Below are positions 8,139-15,156 of a stretch of 64,000 nt of DNA, piece after piece. Under the pieces are notes generated by a model. The model did not search any database, was not told the origin of the DNA, and was given only the letters and a program-made list of their open reading frames with translations. Every line of letters starts with the position of its first letter. The stretch's first letter is position 1. The translations under genes and the position numbers were made by a program. Source of the stretch: Anaerolineales bacterium (GTDB taxonomy: Bacteria > Chloroflexota > Anaerolineae > Anaerolineales > UBA6663); NCBI GenBank assembly GCA_020850595.1, contig JADZEK010000155.1, positions 62,001 through 126,000 on the forward strand. Reading direction: 5' to 3'.

Positions 8139-9371
8139 ATGTCATTTTGGACACGCGTGACGCGTGACCCGCGCCTCGGCCTCATCCTGTTGGCCTTCAT
8201 TGCCTTCGTGGGCCTCGGCCTGCCCGACGGCCTGCTGGGCGTGGGCTGGCCGGCCCTCCGCGCCGGCTTCGGCCTGCCGCTCGATGCGCTCGGCCTGCTG
8301 CTGACCAGCTCGGTGGCGGGCTACATGACCGCCACGTTCCTCAGCGGTTGGCTGCTGGCGCGGCTGGGCGTGGGCCGCATTTTGGCGGTGAGCTGCCTGC
8401 TCACCGGGCTGGCCCTCCTCGGCTACACGCTCGCGCCCGCCTGGGGGCTGCTGGTGGCGCTGGGCGTGTTCAGCGGGCTGGGCGCGGGCGCGATTGACGC
8501 CGGGCTGAACACCTACGTGGCCACGCACTTCGGCGAGGGGCTGATGCAGTGGCTGCACGCCTGCTGGGGCGTCGGCATCACGCTCGGCCCGCTGATTATG
8601 ACCCTCGGCCTTTCGGCGCTCCACACCTGGCGCTTCGGCTACCGGGTGGTGGGCGGCTTTCAACTGCTGCTGGCGGCCGGCTTCGCGCTGACGCTGACCG
8701 CCTGGACCCGCACCCCCGCCGCCGCCGCGGCCAATGCCCCGCCGCGCCTGACCGACTACCGCACGCCGCTGGGCGCCACGCTGCGCCGCCCGCCGGTCTG
8801 GCTGAGCGTGTTGCTGTTCTTCCTCTACGTGGGCGCGGAAGGCGGCCTGGGCGCGTGGACCTACACGCTGCTGACCGAGTCACGCGGGGTAGACCCGACG
8901 CTGGCCGGGTTCTTCGCCGGCAGCTATTGGTTCACGTTCACGCTCGGGCGTGTGGCGGCGGGCGTGGTGGCGCGGCGCGTGGGGGCAGATCGGTTGGTGC
9001 TGGGCGGGTTGGCGGGGGCGCTGCTGGGCACGGGCTTGCTGCTGTGGAACCCCGGCGCGCTGGCGAACCTGGCGGCGGTGGCCGTCATCGGCGTCTCCAT
9101 CGCGCCGATCTTCCCGGCCCTGATGTCGGGCACGCGCGCCCGCGTGGGTGACCGCTACGCCGCCAACACCATCGGGATGCAGATGGCCGCGACCGGCCTG
9201 GGCCTGGCCGCCCTCCCCAGCCTGCTGGGCGTGCTGGCGCAGCGCTTCTCGCTGGAGGTGATCCCGCTCTGCCTGCTAGTGGTGTACGCGGGCTTGCTGG
9301 GCGTCTACGCGCTCACCCTGCGCGGGCAGGGGGCGGCGGCGCTGGCGGCCGCTGAGCCGGCGGCCGACTAA
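8139..9371 (+). CDS. MFS transporter, fucose permease/YbjJ-like
   Basis: A 410-residue permease with about twelve membrane helices. The N-terminal GLPDGLLGVGWPALRAGF and the following loop to TSSVAGYMTATFLSGWLLAR are typical of the FHS/YbjJ-like branch of MFS, as is HACWGVGITLGPLI in the fifth helix. ATG 8139 immediately precedes the conserved SFWTRVTRDPRL segment; the longer frame back to 8046 is unlikely. It is divergent from hom. Substrate unknown; sugars or other small polar solutes are usual for this branch. Confidence 0.85.
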   Translation: MSFWTRVTRDPRLGLILLAFIAFVGLGLPDGLLGVGWPALRAGFGLPLDALGLLLTSSVAGYMTATFLSGWLLARLGVGRILAVSCLLTGLALLGYTLAPAWGLLVALGVFSGLGAGAIDAGLNTYVATHFGEGLMQWLHACWGVGITLGPLIMTLGLSALHTWRFGYRVVGGFQLLLAAGFALTLTAWTRTPAAAAANAPPRLTDYRTPLGATLRRPPVWLSVLLFFLYVGAEGGLGAWTYTLLTESRGVDPTLAGFFAGSYWFTFTLGRVAAGVVARRVGADRLVLGGLAGALLGTGLLLWNPGALANLAAVAVIGVSIAPIFPALMSGTRARVGDRYAANTIGMQMAATGLGLAALPSLLGVLAQRFSLEVIPLCLLVVYAGLLGVYALTLRGQGAAALAAAEPAAD

Positions 9372-9377
9372 CGCGCT

Positions 9378-9905
9378 TCAACCAATCGGCTCGACGCTGA
9401 TGAGCTTGCCGCTGCGGGGTAAAGCGTAGGCGCGGTAGACGCGGCCGGGGGCCAGCGACTCGTAGGCGGCCCGCGGCAGCTCGAAGACCTGCTCGTCGAA
9501 CCGCACGGTGTAGCGCTGCTCCTCGCGGCTGCGAATGATGCGCGTGTGCGTCGCCTTGCGCGCCTGGCCCACGTGCGCCGCCACGCGCCGCGCCAGCACA
9601 TCGGCCAAGAACCGGCGCGCCTGCCAGAGCGTCAGCGCCCCGACCACGAACAGCGGCAGCCCGGCGCACAGGAAGGTGATCCACAGCCCGGAGGTGTCGG
9701 CGCGGCGCACCAGCAGCAGGTTGAGCAGGAAGCCGATCGGGAAGACCAGCGTCAGCGCGGCGAAGGCGGCCTCGGCCAGCAGCAGGCTCAGCACCTGCCG
9801 CCGCGCCAGCCGCCCGGCGCGGTTGGCCTCCAGGTCTTCCAGCCGGAAGCCGAAGGTGCGCGCCAGGTCGCGGGCCAGGTCGGGGTAAGCGCCAGAGGCC
9901 GTCAT
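9378..9905 (-). CDS. Two-TM conserved hypothetical protein
   Basis: A 175-residue protein of unknown function. A charged N-terminal region of about 45 residues (LARTFGFRLEDLEANRAGRL) precedes two membrane helices (about 48-68 and 77-98). A cytoplasmic C-terminal domain with a basic segment (HTRIIRSREEQRYTVRFD) follows and ends in short beta-like segments. The pattern resembles small membrane proteins that place a soluble beta domain at the membrane. It converges with the MFS gene (6 bases between stops). No catalytic motif was seen. Confidence 0.65.
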   Translation of the reverse strand: MTASGAYPDLARDLARTFGFRLEDLEANRAGRLARRQVLSLLLAEAAFAALTLVFPIGFLLNLLLVRRADTSGLWITFLCAGLPLFVVGALTLWQARRFLADVLARRVAAHVGQARKATHTRIIRSREEQRYTVRFDEQVFELPRAAYESLAPGRVYRAYALPRSGKLISVEPIG

Positions 9906-9960
9906 GCGCGGATTATACCCGCGGCCGGGCGGCGAAGTTCACGCCGGCGCGACAAGCGAA

Positions 9961-9993
9961 CGGGCTTCGGCGTTAGGCGAACGCCGAAGCCCG
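9961..9993 (-). terminator. Strong hairpin, probable terminator of the 10019 gene
   Basis: A perfect 14-bp inverted repeat (CGGGCTTCGGCGTT and its complement) around a 5-nt loop. On the minus strand it lies 25 bases after the stop at 10019 and is followed by TTCGCTTGTC, a modest T-rich run. Confidence 0.6.
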
Positions 9994-10018
9994 TGTGTCC
10001 CCTGAATCGCCCTCCCCG

Positions 10019-10522
10019 CTACGCCAGCCAGACCAGCAGGGCGTGAATGCCCGCCGTGAGCAGCGCGGCGACCAGGCAGAAGCCCAGCCCCTTGAAAAAG
10101 CCGCGCACGTGAAAGCCCAGGTCGCGGTAGCCGGCCAGGCCCTGCGTGCCCGGCAAGATCAGCCAGCGTGGCTGCCAGACGATGAAGTACAGCCAGTCCA
10201 GCACGATCAGGTCAACCAGGTTGAAGACCAATACCACCAGGAAGCCGGTGACAAAGACGGTCGCGAAATTAGGGGTCAGGCTCGCCGGCAGCCCGCGCAC
10301 CGCCGCCGCCAGCACCGCGATGATGAAGATAAAGAACGGCACGGCGACCACCAGCTTTTGGCGCTTGCCACGCTCGTCGAGCGGCCCCACGCGCGCGCGA
10401 ATGTCCGGCGGGTAGTCATCGGCCCAGATGGCGGGCTTCCAGGCGTAGCTGACGATCATGATGACGATCAACCCGCCGCTCAAGATCAGGCCGTAAATCA
10501 AACTGTGTTGGAGCAGGGCCAT
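10019..10522 (-). CDS. Four-TM membrane protein, unknown, with metal-regulator-like operator
   Basis: A 167-residue membrane protein with helices at about 6-27, 57-77, 85-112 and 143-165. Between the first two is a loop YAWKPAIWADDYPPDIRARV with several acidic and aromatic residues. The C-terminal half has LVDLIVLDWLYFIVWQPRW. The start has a good GGAGG site (10529-10533 on the minus strand). The upstream 100 bp is strikingly AT-rich for this genome and holds a TTAGG-N4-CCTAA palindrome like DtxR/IdeR/MntR sites. This suggests expression linked to iron or manganese. I do not recognise the family. Confidence 0.65.
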   Translation of the reverse strand: MALLQHSLIYGLILSGGLIVIMIVSYAWKPAIWADDYPPDIRARVGPLDERGKRQKLVVAVPFFIFIIAVLAAAVRGLPASLTPNFATVFVTGFLVVLVFNLVDLIVLDWLYFIVWQPRWLILPGTQGLAGYRDLGFHVRGFFKGLGFCLVAALLTAGIHALLVWLA

Positions 10523-10540
10523 GGCGGCCTCCTATAATAA

Positions 10541-10554
10541 TTAGGTACGCCTAA
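10541..10554 (-). promoter_or_regulatory. DtxR/IdeR-like palindromic operator
   Basis: TTAGG-TACG-CCTAA lies 19 bp upstream of the start of the four-TM gene in an AT-rich island. The known DtxR/IdeR consensus begins TTAGGTTAGCCTAA; twelve of these fourteen positions match. No DtxR-family regulator is encoded in the window, so regulation is inferred. Confidence 0.5.
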
Positions 10555-10623
10555 ATAATAAATTTATGTAATAGAAAAGTCAAGGAGCAATCTGAGATGA
10601 AGGCGATGAATGTGGCGGCGCGC

Positions 10624-11370
10624 CTACAGCGCGGGCCAGGGGAAGTTGCGGCCGGGGCCGGGTTCGGGGAAAGTCTTGCCGGCCAGCAGCCGGTCGGCGC
10701 GGCGGCTCAGGGCGGCCACCTCGCTGGGCGCGAGCAGGCTCACAAAGGCCTCGCGCAGCGCGGCGTCGTCGTCCAGCCGGCGGCGGAAGTCGGCCACGTC
10801 GGCCAGCAGGTCGGCCGGGATGTGCTGGCCGCCGAAGTCCCACACCACCGTGCGCAGCTTGGGCTGGCTGTTGAAACACAGGCCGTGGTCAATCAGCCAG
10901 AGCTTGCCCGCCTGGTCTTTGAGCATGTGCCCGCCCTTGCGGTCGGCGTTGTTCACCAGCAGGTCGAACAGCGCTACGCGCGGCAGATCAGCCTTCTCCT
11001 CATTCGTGAAGGTGAAGTAGTGGCAGTCCTCCACGGCCTGGATGAAGTACTGCACTGAGCCGGGGCCGTGCGGACCTTCGCTGCGGTAGACGGTGGGCGG
11101 CACGAAGTCCCAGCCCAGGGCGGCGCTGGTGAGGTAGGCGGCCACTTCGCGGTGGGCCAGGGTTTCTTCGGGGAAATCCCACAGCGGCTGTTCGCCGCGG
11201 GTGGGCTTGTAAACGGCCGGCGCGCGCCGGCCGCCGCGGGAGACAAAGGCCAGAAAGGTGTAGTTGGAGCCGCGGGGCAACAGGCCCTGAATCTCCAGTT
11301 CGCCTTCTTGCAGCAGCATCAGCAGCGCGTCCACGCTAATGCTGCGGGGGCCTTGCGGTTCGTCGCTCAT
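10624..11370 (-). CDS. SCO1664 family protein (distant PI3/PI4-kinase-like fold)
   Basis: A 248-residue protein matching what I know of the SCO1664 family. GLLPRGSNYTFLAFV and the lysine in AVYKPTRGEQPLWDFP form an N-lobe. LFDLLVNNADRKGGHML carries the kinase-like catalytic loop, and LWLIDHGLCFN the metal-binding aspartate. These correspond to the Asn-Asp-Arg-Lys pattern of PI3/PI4-kinase-like proteins. ATG 11370 was chosen because similarity starts there and it follows the DUF3090 stop by 13 bases. It is the third gene of a DUF3090/histidine phosphatase cassette. The family is uncharacterised; a small-molecule or lipid kinase role is inference. Confidence 0.82.
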   Translation of the reverse strand: MSDEPQGPRSISVDALLMLLQEGELEIQGLLPRGSNYTFLAFVSRGGRRAPAVYKPTRGEQPLWDFPEETLAHREVAAYLTSAALGWDFVPPTVYRSEGPHGPGSVQYFIQAVEDCHYFTFTNEEKADLPRVALFDLLVNNADRKGGHMLKDQAGKLWLIDHGLCFNSQPKLRTVVWDFGGQHIPADLLADVADFRRRLDDDAALREAFVSLLAPSEVAALSRRADRLLAGKTFPEPGPGRNFPWPAL

Positions 11371-11383
11371 GGCGCGCCCGGCG

Positions 11384-11911
11384 CTAGTGCTTGTGGCCGT
11401 TGCTGCGCGGGCAGAAGTGCCCCTCGGGGTCAATCGGCTGGCCGCAGTTGCCGCAGATGGGCCGACCCTGTTTCACCAGCGTCAGGCCATACACGCCGAG
11501 CGCCCGCATCTGCGCCCGCGTGGCGAAGAAGCGCGCGCTGTTGGCCTCCTCGCTGGCGCGGCCCTCGACCGCCACCTCCTGCGCCACCAGTACCAGCAGG
11601 TCGCGCTCCTGGTCGTAGCCCAGGCCGAGCTGGCCCACGCGAAAGGCCGGGTCCACCGGGACCGAGAGCTTCATCAGCGCCGGGTTGTAGGCGTCGGAGG
11701 CCGCCGGCAAATCGGGGAACTTTTCGTGCAGCTCGGTCAGGAACTGCTCGATGCCGTGCGCCAGCGCTTCCACCTGCTGCTTCTCGACGATCAACGTCAC
11801 TAGCTCGTCCTCGGCCTGCGCTTGCAGGTAGAACACGCGCTTGCCGGGCCGGCCGATGAAGCCGGTGGTGATCAGTTGGACTGGGTTAAGCTCGAACACA
11901 GTGCCCGCCAT
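11384..11911 (-). CDS. DUF3090 family protein with C-terminal zinc ribbon
   Basis: A 175-residue protein matching DUF3090. It begins FELNPVQLITTGFIGRPGKR and continues with FYLQAQAEDELVTLIVEKQQ, both typical of the family. The C-terminus carries CGNCGQPIDPEGHFCPRSNG, a compact metal-binding knuckle with three cysteines and a trailing histidine. Function is not known. In Actinobacteria the family is found with SCO1664-like and histidine phosphatase genes near mshC; here the same two partners flank it but no mycothiol gene is in the window. ATG 11911 has no strong Shine-Dalgarno. Confidence 0.85.
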   Translation of the reverse strand: MAGTVFELNPVQLITTGFIGRPGKRVFYLQAQAEDELVTLIVEKQQVEALAHGIEQFLTELHEKFPDLPAASDAYNPALMKLSVPVDPAFRVGQLGLGYDQERDLLVLVAQEVAVEGRASEEANSARFFATRAQMRALGVYGLTLVKQGRPICGNCGQPIDPEGHFCPRSNGHKH

Positions 11912-11947
11912 ACATCCGCTTTCCGTGGCCTGTGGCGCGCCGGCGCC

Positions 11948-12562
11948 CTAACGCTTGAACACCAGCGGGCCGGAGTCGTTCAATTTTACCAAACTTGGCT
12001 GGCCCTGGCCCAGCGCCAGCACCGTCACCGAGGCCGTGCTGATCTGTAAGCGCTGGAACAGATCGAGCGGCATGCCCAGGTAGTAGGCCGCCGCCAGCTT
12101 GATCGGGTCGGAGTGCGAGAACGCCCCCACGATGCCCCGGGGGTGGGCGGCGGCCAGGCGCTCCAGCGTGTCCACCAGCCGCAGCTGCGCGCCGCGCATG
12201 GTCTCGCCCCCGCCGGGGAACTGCATGGCCGAGGGCCGGGTCTGCACCACGCGCCAGAGCTTGGTGCGCGCCAGCCGTTTCAGGCTCTGGCCGGTCCACG
12301 CGCCGAACTGCACCTCCCCCAGCCCCGGCTCCAGGCGCACCTCCAGCCCGCGCGCGGCGGCCAGCGGCGCGGCGGTCTCGCGGGCGCGCGCCAGCGGGCT
12401 GCTGTACAGCGCCTTGAAGCGCACGCCTTTCAGCCGCTCCACCAGGTTCTGGGCCTGCTGTCGCCCGGCCTCGTTCAACACCACGTTCTCAGTCCAGCCG
12501 GCCAGCTTGCCGGTGCGGGTGTATTCGTTTTCGCCGTGCCGAATGAGACAGATCAGCGTCAT
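11948..12562 (-). CDS. Histidine phosphatase / phosphomutase-like (MSMEG_4193 type)
   Basis: A 204-residue member of the phosphoglycerate mutase-like histidine phosphatases. The phospho-accepting histidine is in LIRHGENEY (about 6-14). LYSSPLARARETA, a GLGEVQFGAWTG segment and the second catalytic histidine in AFSHSDPIKLA complete the site. The ATG at 12562 begins the conserved strand; the longer frame adds ten unlikely residues. It is followed after 36 bases by DUF3090 and then the SCO1664-like kinase, the trio conserved in Actinobacteria. A phosphatase opposing the SCO1664-like kinase is an attractive but untested idea. Confidence 0.87.
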   Translation of the reverse strand: MTLICLIRHGENEYTRTGKLAGWTENVVLNEAGRQQAQNLVERLKGVRFKALYSSPLARARETAAPLAAARGLEVRLEPGLGEVQFGAWTGQSLKRLARTKLWRVVQTRPSAMQFPGGGETMRGAQLRLVDTLERLAAAHPRGIVGAFSHSDPIKLAAAYYLGMPLDLFQRLQISTASVTVLALGQGQPSLVKLNDSGPLVFKR

Positions 12563-12625
12563 GCCGGTTTTCCGAGTTGGAGCGCGGGCCAAGCGGAGTT
12601 TACCACGCCCGCCGCGGGGCGCGGG

Positions 12626-12826
12626 CTAGCCGTCTGGGGGAGGCGCGTCGTCCGCGCTGGGGGCTTCGGCTTCGGCCTCGTCGTCGGGGGGCGGGGCCTT
12701 GCGCGCCGAGAAGTAGAGATACAACAGCAGCGCCGCGCCGATGACGACCGGCAGCAGGGTGAGGATCTCATCCCACGGACCAACCGCGCCGTGCGGCGCG
12801 GGCCGCCACGCCGGGTGCAGCAGCAT
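12626..12826 (-). CDS. Small single-TM protein
   Basis: A 66-residue protein. It has a short N-terminal segment, one membrane helix (LTLLPVVIGAALLLYLYF, about 23-40), and an acidic proline-rich tail (about 44-66). It lies 14 bases after rarA and 63 bases before the histidine phosphatase, all on the same strand, so it is probably in the same transcript. No known family recognised; codon usage matches the neighbours. Confidence 0.55.
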   Translation of the reverse strand: MLLHPAWRPAPHGAVGPWDEILTLLPVVIGAALLLYLYFSARKAPPPDDEAEAEAPSADDAPPPDG

Positions 12827-12840
12827 CTGGGCCTCCCGGC

Positions 12841-14262
12841 TTAGTCCGGCTCGGCGCGGCGGCCGCCGCGGCGCTTCAGGTCCAGCACCTCGGCCTCGCT
12901 CAAGGCGGGCACTTCCTCGATGCGCTCAATCTTCAGCGCCGCGCGCTGCGCCTCCCGCCAGCGCGCCAGCCGGTCTTTCACCACCGCCTCATAGCCTTCC
13001 TCCGAGGGCGTGTAGAAATACGTGCCGAGCAACTGCGTGGGCAGGTATTGCTGCCCAACATGATGGCCGGGCCGCTCGTGGGGGTAGACGTAGCCCTGTC
13101 CGTGGCCCAGGCCGCGCGCATCGCGGTTGTCATCCTGCAAATGCTGCGGCACGTTGGCCCGGCCTTCGTCTTCGACGCGCTTGACGGCTTTGAAATAGTC
13201 GTTACTGGTGTTGCTCTTGGGCGCGGTCGCCAGGTAGAGCGTGGCCTCCACGATCGGGTAAATGCCCTCCGGCAGGCCGATGTACTCAAACGCCTGCGCG
13301 GCGGCGTTGGCCACCACCAGTCCGTTCGGGTCGCCCAGGCCGATGTCCTCGCCCGCCAGGATGATCAGCCGCCGCAAGATGAAGCGCGGGCTTTCTCCGG
13401 CATAGAGCATCTTCGCCAGCCAATACAGCGCCGCGTCGGGGTCGGACCCGCGCACCGATTTGATGAAGGCCGAGATCGTGTCGTAGTGGGCGTCGCCGTC
13501 CTTGTCGTACAGCACTGCCCGGCGCTGGATGGACTCCTGCGCCACGGCCAGCGTCACGCGCACCACGCCGCTGGTGTCGGGCGGCGTAGTCTCTACCGCC
13601 AGCTCCAGCGCGTTCAGGGCGTTGCGCGCGTCGCCGCCCGCCACCTGGATCAGGTGCGCCAGGGCGTCGTCCTCCAGCAGCACATCGAGCCGGCCGTAGC
13701 CGCGCTCGGGGTCGGCCACGGCGCGCCGCAGCACCCGGGCCACCCCCTCATCGCTGAGCGGTTTGAGCTGAAAGACGCGCGAACGGCTGACCAGCGCGCC
13801 GATGACCTCGAAGTAGGGGTTCTCGGTCGTCGCGCCGATCAGGACAAACGTGCCGTTCTCCACGTGCGGCAGCAGCGCGTCTTGCTGGGCCTTGTTCCAG
13901 CGATGCACCTCGTCCACGAAGATGATCGTGCGCAGATTGTGGAGCTTGCGGCGCTCCTTGGCCTCCTGAATCACCTTGCGCAGTTCCGGCAGGCCCGAGA
14001 GCACGGCGCTGATGGAGGCGAAGTAGCTCTTGGTGGAGTTGGCGATAATCTGCGCCAGCGTGGTCTTGCCCGTGCCCGGCGGCCCCCACAAGATGATGGA
14101 CGAGAACAGCCGGTCGGCCTCGATGGCGCGGCGCAGCAGCCGCCCCGGCCCGGCGATCTCGTCCTGGCCGACGTACTCATCCAGCGTGCGTGGCCGCATA
14201 CGCGCGGCCAGCGGCGCCTCGCGGCTCAGGCGGTCTTGCAGGGCGTGGTCGAAGAGATCCAT
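12841..14262 (-). CDS. rarA: Replication-associated recombination ATPase RarA/MgsA
   Basis: A 473-residue AAA+ ATPase acting at stalled replication forks, related to clamp-loader proteins. Seen are [15 protein letters not shown], Walker A GPPGTGKT (60-67), Walker [11 protein letters not shown] (112-121), sensor 1 [12 protein letters not shown], and the RarA C-terminal domain segments [20 protein letters not shown] and [14 protein letters not shown]. The length is somewhat above the usual 430-450 because of the C-terminal tail. The start is two bases after the HepT stop. A 50-bp copy of this gene's 5' end lies upstream at 14978-15027, so the original promoter is separated from the gene by the toxin-antitoxin pair. 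Confidence 0.95.
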   Translation of the reverse strand: MDLFDHALQDRLSREAPLAARMRPRTLDEYVGQDEIAGPGRLLRRAIEADRLFSSIILWGPPGTGKTTLAQIIANSTKSYFASISAVLSGLPELRKVIQEAKERRKLHNLRTIIFVDEVHRWNKAQQDALLPHVENGTFVLIGATTENPYFEVIGALVSRSRVFQLKPLSDEGVARVLRRAVADPERGYGRLDVLLEDDALAHLIQVAGGDARNALNALELAVETTPPDTSGVVRVTLAVAQESIQRRAVLYDKDGDAHYDTISAFIKSVRGSDPDAALYWLAKMLYAGESPRFILRRLIILAGEDIGLGDPNGLVVANAAAQAFEYIGLPEGIYPIVEATLYLATAPKSNTSNDYFKAVKRVEDEGRANVPQHLQDDNRDARGLGHGQGYVYPHERPGHHVGQQYLPTQLLGTYFYTPSEEGYEAVVKDRLARWREAQRAALKIERIEEVPALSEAEVLDLKRRGGRRAEPD

Positions 14263-14263
14263 G
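14214..14263. repeat. 50-bp direct repeat, copy at the functional rarA start
   Basis: Covers the first 16 codons of rarA. It matches 14978-15027 at 49 of 50 positions (one A/G difference at 14257/15021). Together the copies flank the HepT-MntA module. Confidence 0.9.
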
Positions 14264-14264
14264 C

Positions 14265-14627
14265 CTAAGGCGCGCCTCCGGCATCTGGGTGCGGCGGCAG
14301 CTCAGCGAGCATGGCTTCCACCTGAGCCTTGAGCGGCGGCAGGGCGCGCTCGACCGCGGCCCAGACCGCTTCTTGGTCTATCTCGAAATAGCGGTGGATT
14401 AAGATGTTGCGCATGCCCACGATGTCCGACCAGGCGACTTCAGGATGTTCCGCCAGAAACTGCGGCGATAGGCCCCGCACCGCTTCGCCCAGGATCTCTA
14501 GGTGCCGCACAATCCAGCTTTGGAGCAATTCATCCTCTGCGAAGGCCAGGCGTCCCTTGACGGCATGGCGTTCAATGCGCTGGATGGCTTCCAGCATATC
14601 GAGCAGCCGCACCCGGTCATCTCTCAC
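14265..14627 (-). CDS. hepT: HepT-like HEPN ribonuclease toxin (DUF86)
   Basis: A 120-residue all-helical HEPN protein. The RX4HXY RNase motif is present as RNILIHRYF (about 73-81), and [15 protein letters not shown] is typical of DUF86. In characterised pairs HepT cleaves RNA and is silenced when MntA adds AMP to the tyrosine of this motif. It overlaps mntA by 4 bases (ATGA) and its stop is two bases before the rarA ATG, so translation through to rarA may be coupled. Start: ATG at 14627 within the overlap. Confidence 0.9.
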   Translation of the reverse strand: MRDDRVRLLDMLEAIQRIERHAVKGRLAFAEDELLQSWIVRHLEILGEAVRGLSPQFLAEHPEVAWSDIVGMRNILIHRYFEIDQEAVWAAVERALPPLKAQVEAMLAELPPHPDAGGAP

Positions 14628-14920
14628 AGCGGCCTCGCTTCGGCCAAGACCTGGCGGCGCAGGCGTGGCCGCAGCCCCGCCTCGGTCACCAAGTCTACCG
14701 GGCGACCCAGCAGGGCCTGCAAATCCATCAGCAGGCCGCCCAGGTCAAAGAGACTCCGCCCCGGCTCCAGGTCAACTAGCAGGTCAATATCGCTGTCGGC
14801 ATCGGCCTCGCCGCGCACAATCGAACCAAAGACCCGCACGTTGCGCGCGCCGCGCTTTGCGGCCAGTTCAAGAATCGCTTGACGCTTAGCGAGCAGGAGC
14901 TGTTCAACTGGAGCAGTCAT
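14624..14920 (-). CDS. mntA: MntA-like minimal nucleotidyltransferase antitoxin
   Basis: A 98-residue minimal nucleotidyltransferase. The active site [20 protein letters not shown] contains the GS motif and both aspartates (DID), so it should be catalytic, transferring AMP to the partner HepT. The N-terminal helix [20 protein letters not shown] and [20 protein letters not shown] match the family. ATG 14920 was preferred to the upstream in-frame codon at 14959, which would add 13 unrelated residues. The module is led by a TATACT box at 14966-14971 that resembles the one upstream of the rarA fragment. Confidence 0.88.
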   Translation of the reverse strand: MTAPVEQLLLAKRQAILELAAKRGARNVRVFGSIVRGEADADSDIDLLVDLEPGRSLFDLGGLLMDLQALLGRPVDLVTEAGLRPRLRRQVLAEARPL

Positions 14921-14962
14921 GGTCGTTTTCCCGAAGCGCCTGCGGTTTGGCGACCGCATGAC

Positions 14963-14974
14963 GAAAGTATAGCA
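14963..14974 (-). promoter_or_regulatory. -10 box of mntA-hepT, duplicated from the rarA promoter
   Basis: On the minus strand TGCTATACTTTC, a good extended -10 (TATACT 14971-14966), about 39 nt of leader before mntA. The identical 12-mer is at 15043-15054 ahead of the rarA fragment. Confidence 0.55.
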
Positions 14975-14977
14975 TTT

Positions 14978-15026
14978 GCGCCTCGCGGCTCAGGCGGTCT
15001 TGCAGGGCGTGGTCGAAGAGGTCCAT
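14978..15026 (-). pseudogene. Decapitated copy of the rarA 5' end
   Basis: Encodes the first 16 rarA residues ([16 protein letters not shown]) and then runs into unrelated sequence, ending at a stop at 14904. It keeps a promoter-like TATACT (15051-15046) and GGGGGA about 10 bases ahead of the ATG. This is therefore probably the ancestral rarA start site, now cut off from the gene body by the HepT-MntA module. Confidence 0.8.
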
Positions 15027-15042
15027 GCGGGGCGTTCCCCCT

Positions 15043-15054
15043 GAAAGTATAGCA
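15043..15054 (-). promoter_or_regulatory. Probable original rarA promoter -10 region
   Basis: TGCTATACTTTC on the minus strand, 17 nt before the ATG of the rarA fragment. With the toxin-antitoxin module in place it now drives at most a short aborted peptide and read-through into mntA. Confidence 0.5.
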
Positions 15055-15126
15055 GGTCCGCCGCCGGCTCGCGCTGCGCTACACTGCCGCCGGCTACCCA
15101 CCCTTGCCCCGCCGTGGGTCAGCGCC

Positions 15127-15132
15127 TATACT
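15127..15132 (+). promoter_or_regulatory. -10 box of the multi-GAF gene
   Basis: TATACT, about 17 nt of leader before the ATG at 15157. No convincing -35 was seen. Confidence 0.4.
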
Positions 15133-15156
15133 CTCACCGACCGACCGCCCCTCGCC

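Noticed and set aside
11391..11803. Plus-strand open frames across the DUF3090 gene
   Set aside because: Shadows of the minus-strand gene, with no ribosome site and no family similarity.
13048..14268. 406-codon open frame on the plus strand
   Set aside because: Antisense to rarA, whose Walker motifs are unmistakable.
14904..15101. 65-codon frame as a gene of its own
   Set aside because: It consists of the copied rarA start, upstream noncoding sequence and the mntA leader; it is treated as a fragment.
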